Assembly (NCBI RefSeq): GCF_029893345.1
Contig: NZ_JARXVE010000001.1
Span: forward strand, 248,001-312,000
Direction: 5' to 3'
DNA length: 64,000 nucleotides
Source of the DNA: Mycolicibacterium frederiksbergense
Lineage (GTDB): Bacteria > Actinomycetota > Actinomycetes > Mycobacteriales > Mycobacteriaceae
A program made the position numbers and the translations under genes. Under the pieces are notes generated by a model, which was not told where the DNA came from, did not search any database, and worked only from the letters and a program-made list of their open reading frames with translations. Shown piece after piece: positions 51,492 through 63,859 of this stretch; within the stretch, counting starts at the first letter, position 1; each line of letters begins with the position of its first letter.

Positions 51492-52838
51492 GTGTCTGAC
51501 AGCCTGTTTGATGTGCCCGGTGAGCCCGCACCCGCGGCGCCCGGTGCACCGGCTGCCGGATCGGCGCCGCTGGCGGTGCGGATGCGCCCGGCCGGCCTCG
51601 ACGAGGTGGTCGGCCAATCTCATCTTCTGCAAGCCGGTTCACCGCTGCGCCGCATGGTGGAGGGGTCCGGAGCCGCGTCGGTCATCCTGTACGGCCCGCC
51701 CGGTACCGGCAAGACCACGCTGGCATCGCTGATCTCACAGGCCACCGGTCGCCGGTTCGAGGCGCTCTCCGCGCTGACCGCCGGAGTCAAGGAGGTCCGG
51801 GCCGTCATCGACACGGCACGGCGCTCGGCCGTGCACGGCGAACAGACCGTGCTGTTCATCGATGAGGTGCACCGCTTCTCCAAAACCCAGCAGGACGCCC
51901 TGTTGGCGGCGGTGGAGAACCGGGTCGTGCTGCTGGTCGCCGCCACCACGGAGAACCCGTCGTTCTCGGTGGTCGCCCCGCTGCTGTCGCGATCGTTGAT
52001 CCTGCAGCTGCAACCGCTGAGCGGCGAGGACATCGGCACGGTGGTGCGCCGCGCGCTTGCCGATCCCCGCGGTCTCGCCGGTGCCACCAAGGCCACCGAC
52101 GAGGCCGTCGACCTCTTGGTGCGGCTGTCCTCCGGTGACGCCCGGCGGGCACTGACCGCGCTGGAGGTAGCCGCGGAAACCGCCGGTGGCCCCGGGGGTG
52201 TGATCACTGTGGAGATCATCGAGCAATCGCTGGACAAGGCCGCGGTGCGCTACGACCGCGACGGCGATCAGCACTACGACGTGATCAGCGCGTTCATCAA
52301 GTCGGTGCGCGGCTCCGATGTCGACGCGGCGCTGCATTACCTGGCCCGGATGCTGGTGGCGGGGGAGGACCCGCGCTTCCTGGCGCGCCGGCTGATGATC
52401 CTGGCCAGCGAGGACATCGGCATGGCCGATCCCACCGCGCTGCAGACCGCGGTGGCCGCCGCGCAGACCGTGCAGCTGATCGGGATGCCCGAGGCGCAGT
52501 TGACGCTGGCACATGCCACCGTGCACCTGGCCACCGCGCCCAAGTCGAATGCGGTCACCACAGCGCTTGCAGCGGCGATGAACGATATCCGGGCGGGCAA
52601 GGCCGGGTTGGTGCCCCCGCATCTGCGCGACGGTCACTACTCGGGAGCGCAGAAGCTCGGCAATGCCGTGGGCTACCGGTATGCCCACGACCATCCCGAT
52701 GGTGTTGTGCCGCAACAATATCCACCCGATGATCTGGTGGGGGTGGACTACTACCAGCCGACCGGTCGCGGTTTCGAGCGCGACATCGCCACCCGGGTCG
52801 ACAAGTTGCGGGCCATCATTCGTCGCGCCCGGCGCTGA
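51492..52838 (+). CDS. rarA: Replication-associated recombination protein A (AAA+ ATPase)
   Basis: A 448-residue AAA+ ATPase of the RarA/MgsA/WRNIP1 family acting at stalled replication forks with SSB. Walker A '[12 protein letters not shown]' (near residue 62), Walker B '[15 protein letters not shown]' (near 120), sensor 1 'ATTENPSF', and C-terminal tetramerisation domain '[21 protein letters not shown]'. GTG 51492 is used. Corresponds to Rv2559c as I recall. Confidence 0.95.
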   Translation: MSDSLFDVPGEPAPAAPGAPAAGSAPLAVRMRPAGLDEVVGQSHLLQAGSPLRRMVEGSGAASVILYGPPGTGKTTLASLISQATGRRFEALSALTAGVKEVRAVIDTARRSAVHGEQTVLFIDEVHRFSKTQQDALLAAVENRVVLLVAATTENPSFSVVAPLLSRSLILQLQPLSGEDIGTVVRRALADPRGLAGATKATDEAVDLLVRLSSGDARRALTALEVAAETAGGPGGVITVEIIEQSLDKAAVRYDRDGDQHYDVISAFIKSVRGSDVDAALHYLARMLVAGEDPRFLARRLMILASEDIGMADPTALQTAVAAAQTVQLIGMPEAQLTLAHATVHLATAPKSNAVTTALAAAMNDIRAGKAGLVPPHLRDGHYSGAQKLGNAVGYRYAHDHPDGVVPQQYPPDDLVGVDYYQPTGRGFERDIATRVDKLRAIIRRARR

Positions 52839-52860
52839 GGTCGGTCATCGCCGGGTCTGC

Positions 52861-53481
52861 TCAGGCCATCTCCGGGACCCGCAGGTGGGCCAACGCGAGT
52901 TCGAACTCGCCGACATCGAGTTGCTCGGCGCTCAGATCGCGTAGCCGGGCTGTGCGCAACGCCCTGGCCTGGTCGCGATTGCGATCCATCGTTTCGGCGC
53001 TGTCGAACGTGGTCGAGGACACCGCCCGACCCGACGCGCGGTCGATCATCAGGCTGGCACTGCAGAAACCCTCGAGGTCTTCCATGGACGGCAACACTGA
53101 CGTCCGGTAGAACTCGATCGCCCGGTCGAACAGTTCGGGGCGGGTTCGAAGCCACGTGGTCCGCACGCAGGCACCCGGCCTGGAGTACTGCTCGCGGTGC
53201 ACCATCGCGATCTCCCATTCGTCCACCGTGGCGGTGCCGGAGAACGCCTCGATAGCTCGATGGCGAATCGGCGCCACCGTGGCGGCGCCGGCATGCATGG
53301 CCTCTTCGGATCGCCAAGCTGTGGTGGCGATGCACTGACCCGATTCCCGGTTCACCAGCAGGGACAGGCCGATGCAGCCGTCGACGGCCTCGACGGCGGG
53401 CATGACCTCGTCGCGCACATAGGCGATGCCGGCGTCGATGGCCGTGGTGCGCGCCGCGATCGTGGTTGAACGTGCGAACAC
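52861..53481 (-). CDS. ABM-like duplicated domain protein (Rv2557/Rv2558 type)
   Basis: 206 residues with two ferredoxin-like halves: '[35 protein letters not shown]' and '[34 protein letters not shown]' are clearly homologous to each other, the pattern of antibiotic-biosynthesis-monooxygenase dimers fused in one chain. It corresponds to Rv2557/Rv2558, which I recall as stress-associated proteins of unknown function. GTG 53481 has AAGGGG about seven bases upstream. Confidence 0.83.
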   Translation of the reverse strand: MFARSTTIAARTTAIDAGIAYVRDEVMPAVEAVDGCIGLSLLVNRESGQCIATTAWRSEEAMHAGAATVAPIRHRAIEAFSGTATVDEWEIAMVHREQYSRPGACVRTTWLRTRPELFDRAIEFYRTSVLPSMEDLEGFCSASLMIDRASGRAVSSTTFDSAETMDRNRDQARALRTARLRDLSAEQLDVGEFELALAHLRVPEMA

Positions 53482-53510
53482 GATCCACCCCTTCCTGCCT
53501 GGGCGGCGCC

Positions 53511-53526
53511 CCGGTGGCGCCACCGG
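53511..53526. promoter_or_regulatory. Perfect 16-bp palindrome in divergent promoter
   Basis: CCGGTGGCGCCACCGG, 30 bp upstream of the ABM-like gene and 70 bp upstream of the YjbQ gene. Could be an operator; no adjacent regulator. Confidence 0.4.
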
Positions 53527-53596
53527 TTCCACTCCCACCTTCCTCTGGTGTGTCGCAGGTCGCAATGGGCCGGCGGACGCCTCGTAAGCTGGACCG

Positions 53597-53998
53597 ATGG
53601 ACACCGATGTGATCGACGTGGACACCTCGCGGCGACGCATCGTGGATCTCACCGGGGCGGTGCGCGAGTTCTGCGGGGCGCACCGCGATGGCTTGTGCAA
53701 TGTGTTCGTGCCGCACGCCACTGCGGGGGTGGCCATCATCGAGACCGGGGCCGGTTCCGACGACGACCTGCTCGATACCCTGGAACGGCTGTTGCCGCGC
53801 GATGACCGCTACCGGCACGCCCACGGGTCATTCGGCCATGGCGCCGATCACGTGCTGCCGGCCCTGGTGTCACCCTCGGTGACGGTGCCCGTCCAGGCGG
53901 GCCGCCCGCTGCTGGGGACCTGGCAGAGCGTGGTGCTGGTCGACCTCAACCGGGACAACCCGCAGCGCTCGGTGCGGCTGAGCTTCCTGGGGGCGTGA
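53597..53998 (+). CDS. YjbQ/UPF0047 family protein
   Basis: A 133-residue UPF0047 protein. '[16 protein letters not shown]' and '[20 protein letters not shown]' hold the conserved His/Asp cluster, '[12 protein letters not shown]' the third. Some members have weak thiamine-phosphate synthase activity, but the real role is unclear. Corresponds to Rv2556c as I recall, upstream of alaS. Confidence 0.88.
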   Translation: MDTDVIDVDTSRRRIVDLTGAVREFCGAHRDGLCNVFVPHATAGVAIIETGAGSDDDLLDTLERLLPRDDRYRHAHGSFGHGADHVLPALVSPSVTVPVQAGRPLLGTWQSVVLVDLNRDNPQRSVRLSFLGA

Positions 53999-53999
53999 C

Positions 54000-54016
54000 C
54001 GGCGCTCAGAGCGCCG
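54000..54016 (+). terminator. Short hairpin after yjbQ
   Basis: CGGCGCT (54000-54006), 3-nt loop, AGCGCCG (54010-54016), directly after the YjbQ stop and 112 bp before alaS. Short but GC-rich; no U-tract. Confidence 0.5.
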
Positions 54017-54127
54017 TCGGGCTCCTCGCCTTTTCGTGGCGAACACGCAGAACGGTAATGTAAAGCAGTCGAACTGATGGTTGCGCTTGCAACCCCAGCC
54101 ACCCACGAACACGAGGACAGAGACGAC

Positions 54128-56818
54128 GTGCAGACCCACGAGATCAGGAAGCGCTTCCTCGATCACTACGTGAAGGCGGGTCACACTGAGGTGCCTAGCG
54201 CCTCGGTGATCCTCGACGACCCCAACCTGCTGTTCGTCAACGCCGGCATGGTGCAGTTCGTGCCCTATTTCCTCGGCTCGCGCACGCCGCCTTGGGACCG
54301 GGCCGTCAGCGTGCAGAAATGCATCCGCACCCCCGATATCGACGAGGTGGGCATCACCACCCGGCACAACACCTTCTTCCAGATGGCCGGCAACTTCTCG
54401 TTCGGCGACTACTTCAAGAAGGGCGCCATCGAGCTGGCCTGGACCCTGCTGACCAACCCGGTCTCCGAGGGTGGCTACGGCTTCGACCCGGAAAAACTGT
54501 GGGCAACGGTCTATCTGGATGATGACGAGGCGATCGAGCTGTGGCAGGAGGTTGCCGGACTGCCGCTGGAGCGCATTCAGCGCCGCGGCATGGCCGACAA
54601 CTACTGGTCGATGGGCATCCCCGGGCCGTGCGGACCGTGTTCGGAGATCTACTACGACCGCGGCCCCGAATACGGGATCGAGGGCGGGCCGGAGGCAAAC
54701 GAGGACCGCTACATCGAGATCTGGAATCTCGTGTTCATGCAGAACGAGCGCGGTGAGGGCACCTCGAAGAACGATTTCGAGATCCTCGGGCCGCTGCCGC
54801 GCAAGAACATCGACACCGGCATGGGCGTCGAGCGGATCGCCTGCCTGTTGCAGGATGTGGACAACGTCTACGAGACCGACCTGGTGCGTCCGGTGATTGA
54901 TGTTGTGGCCACCGTTTCCCCTCGGCCGTACGGCGCCGGCAACCACGCCGACGACGTGCGCTACCGCATCATCGCCGACCACAGCCGCACCGCGGCGATC
55001 ATCATCGGCGACGGTGTCAGCCCCGGTAACGAGGGCCGCGGTTACGTGTTGCGGCGGCTGCTGCGGCGCATCATCCGTGCCGCCAAGCTGCTCGGTGTCG
55101 AGCGGCCGATCATGGCCGACCTGATGAACACCGTGCGTGATGAGATGGGTCCGTCCTACCCGGAACTGGTCACCGATTTCGACCGCATCAACCGCATCGC
55201 GGTGGCCGAGGAGACGGCATTCAACCGCACCCTGGCCTCGGGCTCGCGGCTGTTCGACGAGGCCGCCGCGGCGACCAAGAAATCCGGCGCCACCGTCTTG
55301 TCCGGCAATGACGCGTTCACCCTGCACGACACCTACGGCTTCCCGATCGACCTCACGCTGGAGATGGCGGCCGAAGCCGGGCTGTCCGTCGACGAGCAGG
55401 GTTTCCGCTCCTTGATGACCGAGCAGCGGCAGCGGGCCAAGGCCGACGCCGCCGCGCGCAAGCAGGCCCACACCGACCTCTCGGCCTACCGCGAGCTGGT
55501 CGACGCCGGGCCGACGGAGTTCACCGGCTTCGACGAATTGTCCACTGAAGCAAGGATTCTGGGCATCTTTGTGGACGGCAAGCGGGTGCCGGTGGTGACC
55601 CATGACGGCTTGGAGGCCGGACGGGTCGAGCTGATCCTGGACCGCACCCCGTTCTACGCCGAGGCGGGCGGGCAGATCGCCGACGAAGGTGCCATCACCG
55701 GCACGGGTTCGTCGGTTGCGGCCAAAGCCGCTGTCACCGATGTACAGAAGATCGCCAAGACACTGTGGGCGCACCGCGTCACCGTCGAGTCCGGCGAGTT
55801 CGTCGAGGGCGACGTCGTCACCGCAGCGGTCGACCCGAAATGGCGCCACGGCGCCACCCAGGGGCACTCCGGCACCCATATGGTGCACGCCGCGTTGCGA
55901 CAGGTATTGGGCCCCACCGCCGTTCAGGCCGGTTCGCTGAACCGTCCCGGGTACCTGCGGTTCGATTTCAACTGGCAAGGCGCATTGACGGAGTCCCAGA
56001 GCTCCGAAATCCAAGAAGTCACCAACGAAGCGGTGGCAGCCGACTACGCGGTACACACCTTCACCACCGCCCTGGATAAGGCCAAGGCGATGGGCGCGAT
56101 GGCGATGTTCGGCGAGAACTACCCCGACCAGGTGCGGGTGGTCGAGATCGGCGGCCCATTCTCGCTGGAGCTCTGCGGTGGTACGCACGTGCACAATTCG
56201 GCCCAGATCGGACCGGTGACCATCCTCGGTGAGTCCTCGGTCGGTTCCGGTATTCGACGGGTCGAGGCCTATGTGGGCCTGGAGTCATTCCGGCACCTGG
56301 CCAAGGAACGCGCCCTGATGGCCGGCCTGGCCTCGTCGCTGAAGGTGCCGTCCGAAGAGGTACCCGCCCGGGTGGCGCACCTGGTGGAACGCCTCAAGGC
56401 GGCCGAGAAGGAACTCGACAAGGTCCGGTTGGCCAATGCCCGGGCCGCGGCCGCGAACGCGGCGGCCGGAGCCGAGGTCATCGGCAAGGTCCGGGTGGTG
56501 GCGCAGCGGATGGCCGCCGGCATGTCGGCGGGAGATCTGCGGACCCTGGTCGGTGACATCAAGGGCAAGCTCGGCAGCGACCCCGCGGTGATCGCGCTGA
56601 TCGCCGAGGGCGAGAACGACTCGGTGCCCTTCGTCGTCGCGGTCAACCCGGCGGCCCAGGATCTCGGGCTGCGCGCCAACGAGCTGGTCAAACAGTTCGG
56701 CGCGGCGGTCAACGGCCGCGGAGGCGGCAAGGCGGATATGGCACAAGGTTCCGGTAAGGGGGCGGCGGGTATCGACGTGGCATTGGCCGCGCTGCGCGCC
56801 GAGATCGGACGAGGCTAG
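54128..56818 (+). CDS. alaS: Alanyl-tRNA synthetase
   Basis: 896 residues, class II. Aminoacylation core ('[20 protein letters not shown]', '[16 protein letters not shown]', motif 3 '[15 protein letters not shown]'), editing/SAD domain with zinc ligands '[13 protein letters not shown]' (near 579) and 'CGGTHVHN', and a C-terminal DHHA1/C-Ala domain. All catalytic parts are intact. GTG 54128 matches the family start '[19 protein letters not shown]'. Preceded by a -10-like TAATGT. Confidence 0.97.
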   Translation: MQTHEIRKRFLDHYVKAGHTEVPSASVILDDPNLLFVNAGMVQFVPYFLGSRTPPWDRAVSVQKCIRTPDIDEVGITTRHNTFFQMAGNFSFGDYFKKGAIELAWTLLTNPVSEGGYGFDPEKLWATVYLDDDEAIELWQEVAGLPLERIQRRGMADNYWSMGIPGPCGPCSEIYYDRGPEYGIEGGPEANEDRYIEIWNLVFMQNERGEGTSKNDFEILGPLPRKNIDTGMGVERIACLLQDVDNVYETDLVRPVIDVVATVSPRPYGAGNHADDVRYRIIADHSRTAAIIIGDGVSPGNEGRGYVLRRLLRRIIRAAKLLGVERPIMADLMNTVRDEMGPSYPELVTDFDRINRIAVAEETAFNRTLASGSRLFDEAAAATKKSGATVLSGNDAFTLHDTYGFPIDLTLEMAAEAGLSVDEQGFRSLMTEQRQRAKADAAARKQAHTDLSAYRELVDAGPTEFTGFDELSTEARILGIFVDGKRVPVVTHDGLEAGRVELILDRTPFYAEAGGQIADEGAITGTGSSVAAKAAVTDVQKIAKTLWAHRVTVESGEFVEGDVVTAAVDPKWRHGATQGHSGTHMVHAALRQVLGPTAVQAGSLNRPGYLRFDFNWQGALTESQSSEIQEVTNEAVAADYAVHTFTTALDKAKAMGAMAMFGENYPDQVRVVEIGGPFSLELCGGTHVHNSAQIGPVTILGESSVGSGIRRVEAYVGLESFRHLAKERALMAGLASSLKVPSEEVPARVAHLVERLKAAEKELDKVRLANARAAAANAAAGAEVIGKVRVVAQRMAAGMSAGDLRTLVGDIKGKLGSDPAVIALIAEGENDSVPFVVAVNPAAQDLGLRANELVKQFGAAVNGRGGGKADMAQGSGKGAAGIDVALAALRAEIGRG

Positions 56819-56822
56819 CTTC

Positions 56823-57341
56823 GTGGCCGATACGGTCGACGACCGGCTACCGGACCGTCCGGGGGCGGATGACCCCGGACGCGGCCGACGGATCGGTATC
56901 GACGTCGGAACGGTCCGCATCGGCGTGGCCAGCTCCGATCCCGACGGCATCCTGGCCACCCCGGTCGAGACGGTGTCGCGCGACAAGCGGGACCGATCGG
57001 GCAAACATGTGCGCCGGTTGGTGGCGTTGATCAATGAGTACGAGGCGGTCGAGGTGATTGTCGGCCTGCCGCGCACGCTGGCCGATCGCGCGGGCACCTC
57101 GGCCCGGGACGCCGTCGAGCTGGCTGATTTGCTGGCCCGCCGAATCGCCCCGATACCGGTGCGATTGGCCGATGAACGGCTCACTACTGTGGCGGCTCAG
57201 CGGTCGTTGCGCGAAGCGGGCGTTCGGGCAAAGGGACAAAAGTCGATGATCGATCAGGCCGCTGCGGTCGGCATTCTGCAGACCTGGCTGGATCACCGGC
57301 GTGCGGCCCTGGCTGCGCGCGGAGAGGGCATGGATGGCTGA
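56823..57341 (+). CDS. ruvX: Putative pre-16S rRNA nuclease / Holliday junction resolvase YqgF
   Basis: 172 residues of the RNase H-like YqgF family. Catalytic Asp in '[17 protein letters not shown]' (near 23), '[13 protein letters not shown]' and '[12 protein letters not shown]' middle elements, and final Asp in '[14 protein letters not shown]'. Needed for 16S rRNA 5' maturation in bacteria. GTG 56823; four bases after alaS and overlapping mltG by eight. Confidence 0.92.
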   Translation: MADTVDDRLPDRPGADDPGRGRRIGIDVGTVRIGVASSDPDGILATPVETVSRDKRDRSGKHVRRLVALINEYEAVEVIVGLPRTLADRAGTSARDAVELADLLARRIAPIPVRLADERLTTVAAQRSLREAGVRAKGQKSMIDQAAAVGILQTWLDHRRAALAARGEGMDG

Positions 57342-58578
57342 GAAGTGGGGTGCCGACAGAGCGGAGCCGGCGGCCGTGGGACCACCACGGCGCGGGATGA
57401 GCCGGGCCCAGCGGGCGCGCAAGGCTCGCAACGACCGCAAGCGCCGCATCATCAGAGGCCTCTCGGTTGCGCTGCTCGTCGTGGTCGCGATCGGCGCGGT
57501 GTTCCTGGGTTCGAAGCTGTGGCACGGCATGTCGGGTACCGCCAACGACTACGCCGGCGACGGTGTCGCCGATATCGTCATCCAGGTTCACGATGGTGAT
57601 TCCACGACGGCCATTGCCAAGACCCTGCAGGATCACAAGGTCATCGCCGCGGTTAAAACCTTTGTCGAGGCGGCTCATAAGAATGAGGCCATCTCGTCGA
57701 TACAGCCCGGTTTCTACAAGCTGCGCACCGAGATCCCCGCGGCCAAGGCCGTTGAGCGCCTTGCCGATCCGAAGAACCGCGTGGGCAAGCTGACGATTCC
57801 GGAGGGGCGTCAGCTCGATGACATCGCCGAGGTCAAGACCAACGCCGTCACCGAGGGCATCTTCACCCTGATCTCGCAGGCATCCTGCGTCGAACTCGAC
57901 GGCAAGGAAAGCTGCGTACCGGCCGAGGCGTTGCGCACGGCCGCACAATCGGCACCCGCTGCCGCGTTGGCAGTGCCGGATTGGGCCATGGGTCCGGTCG
58001 CGGCAATGGGTAACGACCACCGGCGGCTGGAAGGTCTGATCGCACCGGGCACCTGGAACGTCGACCCGGCGGCATCGGCGCAGGACATCCTGTCCACATT
58101 GATCGCCGGCAGCGCCGCCGCCTACACCAAGAGTGGTCTGCTCGACACCGCCGCGGCGATGCAGATGTCGCCCTACCAGATCCTCACGGTCGGCTCTCTG
58201 GTGCAGCGGGAGGCCAAGCCGCAGGACTTCGACAAGGTGGCGCGGGTGATCTACAACCGGCTTGCCGAACATCGCAAGCTGGAGTTCGACTCCACGGTGA
58301 ACTACCCGCTGGACCGCCAGGAAGTGGCGACCACCGATGACGACCGCGCGCACACCACGCCGTGGAATACCTATATGAGCGAAGGGCTTCCGGAGACCCC
58401 GATCTGCTCTCCGGGTACCGAAGCGCTGGCCGCGGCCGAGCACCCGGCAGCCGGGGACTGGCTGTACTTCGTCACCATCGATCTGCACGGCACCACCGTG
58501 TTCACCCGCGACTACAACCAACACCTCGCCAATATCGAACTGGCACAGCACAACGGTGTCCTCGACAGTGCCCGATAG
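57334..58578 (+). CDS. mltG: Endolytic murein transglycosylase MltG
   Basis: 414 residues: basic cytoplasmic head, one transmembrane helix (about 50-70, '[17 protein letters not shown]'), LysM-like segment ('[18 protein letters not shown]') and the YceG catalytic domain. Catalytic Glu in '[20 protein letters not shown]' (near 292), '[11 protein letters not shown]' and '[17 protein letters not shown]' are all intact. It cleaves nascent peptidoglycan at the membrane. ATG 57334 avoids a long ruvX overlap. Confidence 0.93.
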   Translation: MAEKWGADRAEPAAVGPPRRGMSRAQRARKARNDRKRRIIRGLSVALLVVVAIGAVFLGSKLWHGMSGTANDYAGDGVADIVIQVHDGDSTTAIAKTLQDHKVIAAVKTFVEAAHKNEAISSIQPGFYKLRTEIPAAKAVERLADPKNRVGKLTIPEGRQLDDIAEVKTNAVTEGIFTLISQASCVELDGKESCVPAEALRTAAQSAPAAALAVPDWAMGPVAAMGNDHRRLEGLIAPGTWNVDPAASAQDILSTLIAGSAAAYTKSGLLDTAAAMQMSPYQILTVGSLVQREAKPQDFDKVARVIYNRLAEHRKLEFDSTVNYPLDRQEVATTDDDRAHTTPWNTYMSEGLPETPICSPGTEALAAAEHPAAGDWLYFVTIDLHGTTVFTRDYNQHLANIELAQHNGVLDSAR

Positions 58579-59395
58579 GCCGCCCGCCGCCGTGCAAGAT
58601 AGCCGCAAAGCCGCGGTGCTCGGCTCACCGATCGCGCACTCGCGCTCGCCGCAGCTGCACCTGGCCGCCTACCGCGCGCTGGGTTTGCCGTCGTGGTCCT
58701 ATGAGCGCATCGAGTGCACCGCCGAGCAACTGCCCGGACTGGTCGGGGGATTGGGTCCGGAATGGGTGGGGCTCTCGGTCACCATGCCCGGCAAGTTCGC
58801 CGCCCTGCAGTTCGCCGATCAGCGCACCGAACGCGCGGAACTGGTGGGGTCGGCCAACACCCTGGTCCGATTGGCCACCGGTGGCTGGCGCGCGGACAAC
58901 ACCGACGTCGACGGGGTGGTCGGGGCACTCGGCACGGCCGGTGCATCGGCACTGGTGATCGGATCCGGCGGCACCGCCCCGGCCGCGGTGGTCGGATTGG
59001 CCGAGCTCGGCGTGCAACGGATCACCATCGTCGCGCGCGATGCGGGCAAGGCATCCCGATTGGTGGAGCTGGCCGGCCGGTGCGGGGCGCAGGGCAGTTG
59101 GTGTGACATCGGCGGTGCGGCGCTGGCCGATGCGGTGGCCACCGCGGATGCGGCCGTCAGCACCATCCCGGCCGACGCGGCGGCCGCCTACGCGCACACC
59201 CTGGCCGCGGTGCCCCGACTGCTCGACGCGATCTACGACTCGTGGCCGACGCCGCTCGCCGAGGCCGTTCAGGCCGCGGGCGGTGAGGCGATCAACGGTC
59301 TGCAAATGCTGTTGAATCAGGCCTTCGCCCAGGTGGAGCAGTTCACCGGGATGCCCGCACCCAAGGAGGCGATGAGGGCGGCACTGCTCGGCTGA
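58556..59395 (+). CDS. aroE: Shikimate dehydrogenase
   Basis: 279 residues; reduces 3-dehydroshikimate. 'SPIAHSRSPQLHLAAY' (shikimate Ser-x-Ser), 'GLSVTMPGKF' (catalytic Lys near 79), 'ADNTDVDGV' and 'INGLQMLLNQAFAQVEQF' are intact; the cofactor loop reads 'GSGGTAPAAV' instead of GAGGA, so cofactor preference may be relaxed. GTG 58556 (or 58568) overlaps mltG. Its last 29 bp include the exact 25-bp sequence repeated after the next gene. Rv2552c-like. Confidence 0.9.
   Translation: MSSTVPDRPPAAVQDSRKAAVLGSPIAHSRSPQLHLAAYRALGLPSWSYERIECTAEQLPGLVGGLGPEWVGLSVTMPGKFAALQFADQRTERAELVGSANTLVRLATGGWRADNTDVDGVVGALGTAGASALVIGSGGTAPAAVVGLAELGVQRITIVARDAGKASRLVELAGRCGAQGSWCDIGGAALADAVATADAAVSTIPADAAAAYAHTLAAVPRLLDAIYDSWPTPLAEAVQAAGGEAINGLQMLLNQAFAQVEQFTGMPAPKEAMRAALLG
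59367..59391 (+). repeat. 25-bp direct repeat, copy A (3' end of aroE)
   Basis: Starts AGGCGATGAGGGCGG and ends CACTGCTCGG. Identical over 25 bp to 60308-60332 in the same orientation, and here encodes the end of AroE ('AMRAALL'). Confidence 0.95.
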
Positions 59396-59416
59396 GGGCT
59401 TGTAGGGTGGGAGAAC

Positions 59417-60316
59417 GTGACCCAGTCTGTATCCCCGCGCCGGGTGGGCGTGGTGTTTCGGCCCGACCGCTCGCCCGAGACCCTGCCCCGCAGTGCGGCA
59501 GCCGCCCAACGGGCCGGTATCGACGAAATCTGGCTGTGGGAGGACTGTTTCCTGCAAGGCGGTATCGCCCAGGCGGCGGTTGCACTCGCCTGCAGCGAGA
59601 CGCTCACCGTCGGTATCGGAGTGCTTCCTGCGCCACTGCGCAATGTGGTGTCCACCGCAATGGACATCGCGACGCTAGCGACGATCTTTCCCGGCCGGAT
59701 CCGCGTGGGAATTGGTCACGGCGTGCAGGACTGGATGCGTCAGGCCGGCGCCGCGGTAGCTTCCCCGCTGACCCTTTTGCGTGAATACCACAGTGCCCTA
59801 GGGGGATTGCTGGCCGGCCGGGAGGTCACCACCGAAGGCAGGTTCGTGCGTCTGGACGCGGTGAAACTGGAATGGACGCCGCCCCAGCCTGTTCCGGTGC
59901 TCATCGGGGGACAGGGCCCGAAGACGCTCCGGCTCGCAGGTGAGATTGCCGACGGCGTGATCATCGACAGCATGCACACCCCTGACTCCGTCGGTGCAGC
60001 GCTCGAGCATGTGGCGGCCGGGCAAGCAGACCGGGTCGGCTCCGCGCCATTTGCGTCGGTGCAGTACCTGGCGTGTGTACCCGGCCCGGACGGGCGGAAG
60101 CACCTCGACGAGGTGGCCGTTGCGCGTGGTCTGGCACCCGGTGGTTATGGCGTCAGCGGGACAGTCGACGAGATCGTCGCGGGAGTCGCCCGCTACCCCG
60201 CTCAGACGCTGGTGCTGCAGCCGCTGGGTCCGGACGTCGATTTCGACGGATTCGCCGACACCGTGGGCGAGGTGGCGACCGCGCTACGGGCAGGTCAGCC
60301 CGAAAACAGGCGATGA
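59417..60316 (+). CDS. LLM-class F420-dependent oxidoreductase, inserted gene
   Basis: A 299-residue luciferase-like oxidoreductase: 'AQRAGIDEIWLWEDCFLQGG' (F420/flavin region), 'GIGVLPAPLRNV', 'FPGRIRVGIGHGVQDWM', and 'PVPVLIGGQGPKTLRLAGEIADG' are typical F420-type landmarks. GTG 59417. Its last codons and TGA fall inside repeat copy B. M. tuberculosis has no gene here as I recall (aroE is followed directly by the A24 peptidase), so it looks inserted. Confidence 0.88.
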   Translation: MTQSVSPRRVGVVFRPDRSPETLPRSAAAAQRAGIDEIWLWEDCFLQGGIAQAAVALACSETLTVGIGVLPAPLRNVVSTAMDIATLATIFPGRIRVGIGHGVQDWMRQAGAAVASPLTLLREYHSALGGLLAGREVTTEGRFVRLDAVKLEWTPPQPVPVLIGGQGPKTLRLAGEIADGVIIDSMHTPDSVGAALEHVAAGQADRVGSAPFASVQYLACVPGPDGRKHLDEVAVARGLAPGGYGVSGTVDEIVAGVARYPAQTLVLQPLGPDVDFDGFADTVGEVATALRAGQPENRR

Positions 60317-60332
60317 GGGCGGCACTGCTCGG
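60308..60332 (+). repeat. 25-bp direct repeat, copy B
   Basis: Exact copy of 59367-59391. Read in a different frame, it ends the LLM gene (AGG CGA TGA). Read in the aroE frame it again gives the AroE tail residues, but without the rest of aroE. Confidence 0.95.
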
Positions 60333-60348
60333 GCCTTAGCCTCGGTTG

Positions 60349-60774
60349 ATGGGGGTGGGGGTTACCGTCATCGCGGCCGCTTGGCTGCTGGCACTCAGCG
60401 GATACGACATGCGCCAACGGCGGCTGCCGAATTGGCTGACGCTTCCGGGGGCGGTGCTGGTTCTGGGAGTGGCGACACTGGCCGGCCACGGTATCGGCGC
60501 TCTGGCCGGGGCCTTGACGCTGTCGGTGCTCTACCTCGTGGTGCATCTGGTCGCGCCGCAGGCGATGGGCGGCGGCGATGTCAAACTCGCCTGCGGCCTC
60601 GGCGCGTTGACCGGGGCCTTCGGCCTCGACGTGTGGCTGCTGGCGGCGTTGGCCGCGCCGTTGCTCACCGCGGCACTCGCGCTGGGCGCCGCCATGCGTG
60701 GCGTCCGGACCGTGCCGCACGGCCCGTCGATGTGTGCTGCCAGCGCGGCCGCGGTGGCGCTGGTGCTGGTGTAG
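60349..60774 (+). CDS. A24-family prepilin peptidase (short form)
   Basis: 141 residues, four to five transmembrane helices. Catalytic Asp pair: first in '[16 protein letters not shown]' (near 19) and the GxGD site '[16 protein letters not shown]' (near 74). It lacks the N-terminal Cys-rich methylase domain of PilD, as in Flp/Tad-type CpaA-like or TadV peptidases; it cleaves type-IV-pilin-like leaders. ATG 60349; Rv2551c-like. Confidence 0.88.
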   Translation: MGVGVTVIAAAWLLALSGYDMRQRRLPNWLTLPGAVLVLGVATLAGHGIGALAGALTLSVLYLVVHLVAPQAMGGGDVKLACGLGALTGAFGLDVWLLAALAAPLLTAALALGAAMRGVRTVPHGPSMCAASAAAVALVLV

Positions 60775-60829
60775 CCGCCGCGCAGCACGGATTTCGAGAG
60801 GCAAACCCCGACGTGGGAGAATGACACCC

Positions 60830-62028
60830 GTGTTGCGTTGGACGACAGCTGGTGAATCCCACGGTCGCGCCCTGGTGGCCATGCTCGAAGGGATGGTCGC
60901 CGGCGTGCCCATCACCTCTGAGGAGATCGGGGCACAGCTCAAGCGCCGCCGCCTCGGCTACGGCCGGGGCGCCCGGATGAAGTTCGAACAGGACCAGGTC
61001 ACCATGCTGGCCGGGGTCCGCCACGGCAGCACCCTGGGCGGCCCGATCGCCATCGAGATCGGCAACACCGAATGGCCCAAGTGGGAGACCGTGATGGCGC
61101 CCGACCCGGTCGATCCGGCCGAGCTCGATGTGGCCCGCAACGCCCCGCTGACCCGGCCCCGCCCCGGGCACGCCGACTACGCAGGCATGCTCAAATACGG
61201 CTTCGACGATGCCCGCCCGGTGCTGGAGCGTGCCAGCGCCCGCGAGACCGCCGCGCGCGTCGCGGCCGGCACCGTGGCCCGGGCCTTCCTGCGTGCGGCG
61301 CTCGGGGTCGAGGTGGTCTCGCACGTGATCTCCATCGGCGCGTCCAAGCCCTATGACGGCCCGCCGCCGCAGTTCTCCGATCTGGAGAAGATCGATGCGA
61401 GTCCGGTTCGGGCGTTCGACGAAGCAGCTGAAGCTTCGATGATCGCCGAGATCGAAGACGCGAAGAAGGACGGCGACACCCTCGGCGGTGTCGTCGAGGT
61501 GGTGGTCAATGGTCTGCCGATCGGGCTGGGCTCGTTCACCAGCGGCGACAACCGCCTCGACAGCCAGCTGGCCGCTGCGGTGATGGGCATCCAGGCGATC
61601 AAGGGTGTGGAAATCGGCGACGGCTTCGAGACCGCGCGCCGCCGCGGCAGCGTCGCGCACGACGAGATGTACCCCGGTCCGGACGGGGTGCTGCGCTCGA
61701 CGAACCGGGCCGGCGGTCTGGAGGGCGGTATGACCAACGGCCAACCGCTGCGGGTGCGGGCGGCGATGAAGCCGATCTCGACCGTGCCGCGCGCGCTGGC
61801 CACCGTCGACATGGCCACCGGTGAGGAGGCCGTCGCGATTCACCAACGTTCCGATGTGTGCGCGGTGCCCGCTGCCGGTGTGGTGGTGGAGACCATGGTC
61901 GCGCTGGTGGTGGCCCGTGCGGTGCTGGAGAAGTTCGGCGGGGACTCGCTGGCCGAAACCCGGACCAATATCGATGCCTACCTGCGCGCCGTCGCTGAGC
62001 GCGAGCCGGCGGCGCAGGCCTTGGGCTG

Positions 62029-62029
<1 letters not shown>
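60830..62029 (+). CDS. aroC: Chorismate synthase
   Basis: 399 residues, called aroF in mycobacteria. '[17 protein letters not shown]' at the start, '[22 protein letters not shown]' FMN loop, '[17 protein letters not shown]', and '[23 protein letters not shown]' with the second catalytic His nearby are intact. Makes chorismate from EPSP. GTG 60830 is preferred (family start V/M-LRW); ATG 60821 is alternative. TGATG overlap with aroK. Confidence 0.96.
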
Positions 62030-63818
<1,789 letters not shown>

Positions 63819-63859
63819 CTGGGCTTGAATTCTGGCTCGCCGTCGTCGGCGTGGCCCCG

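Noticed and set aside
53870..56194. 774-codon minus-strand open frame opposite alaS
   Set aside because: Shadow frame of a high-GC gene; rich in His/Arg/Gly with no family motif, whereas alaS motifs are complete.
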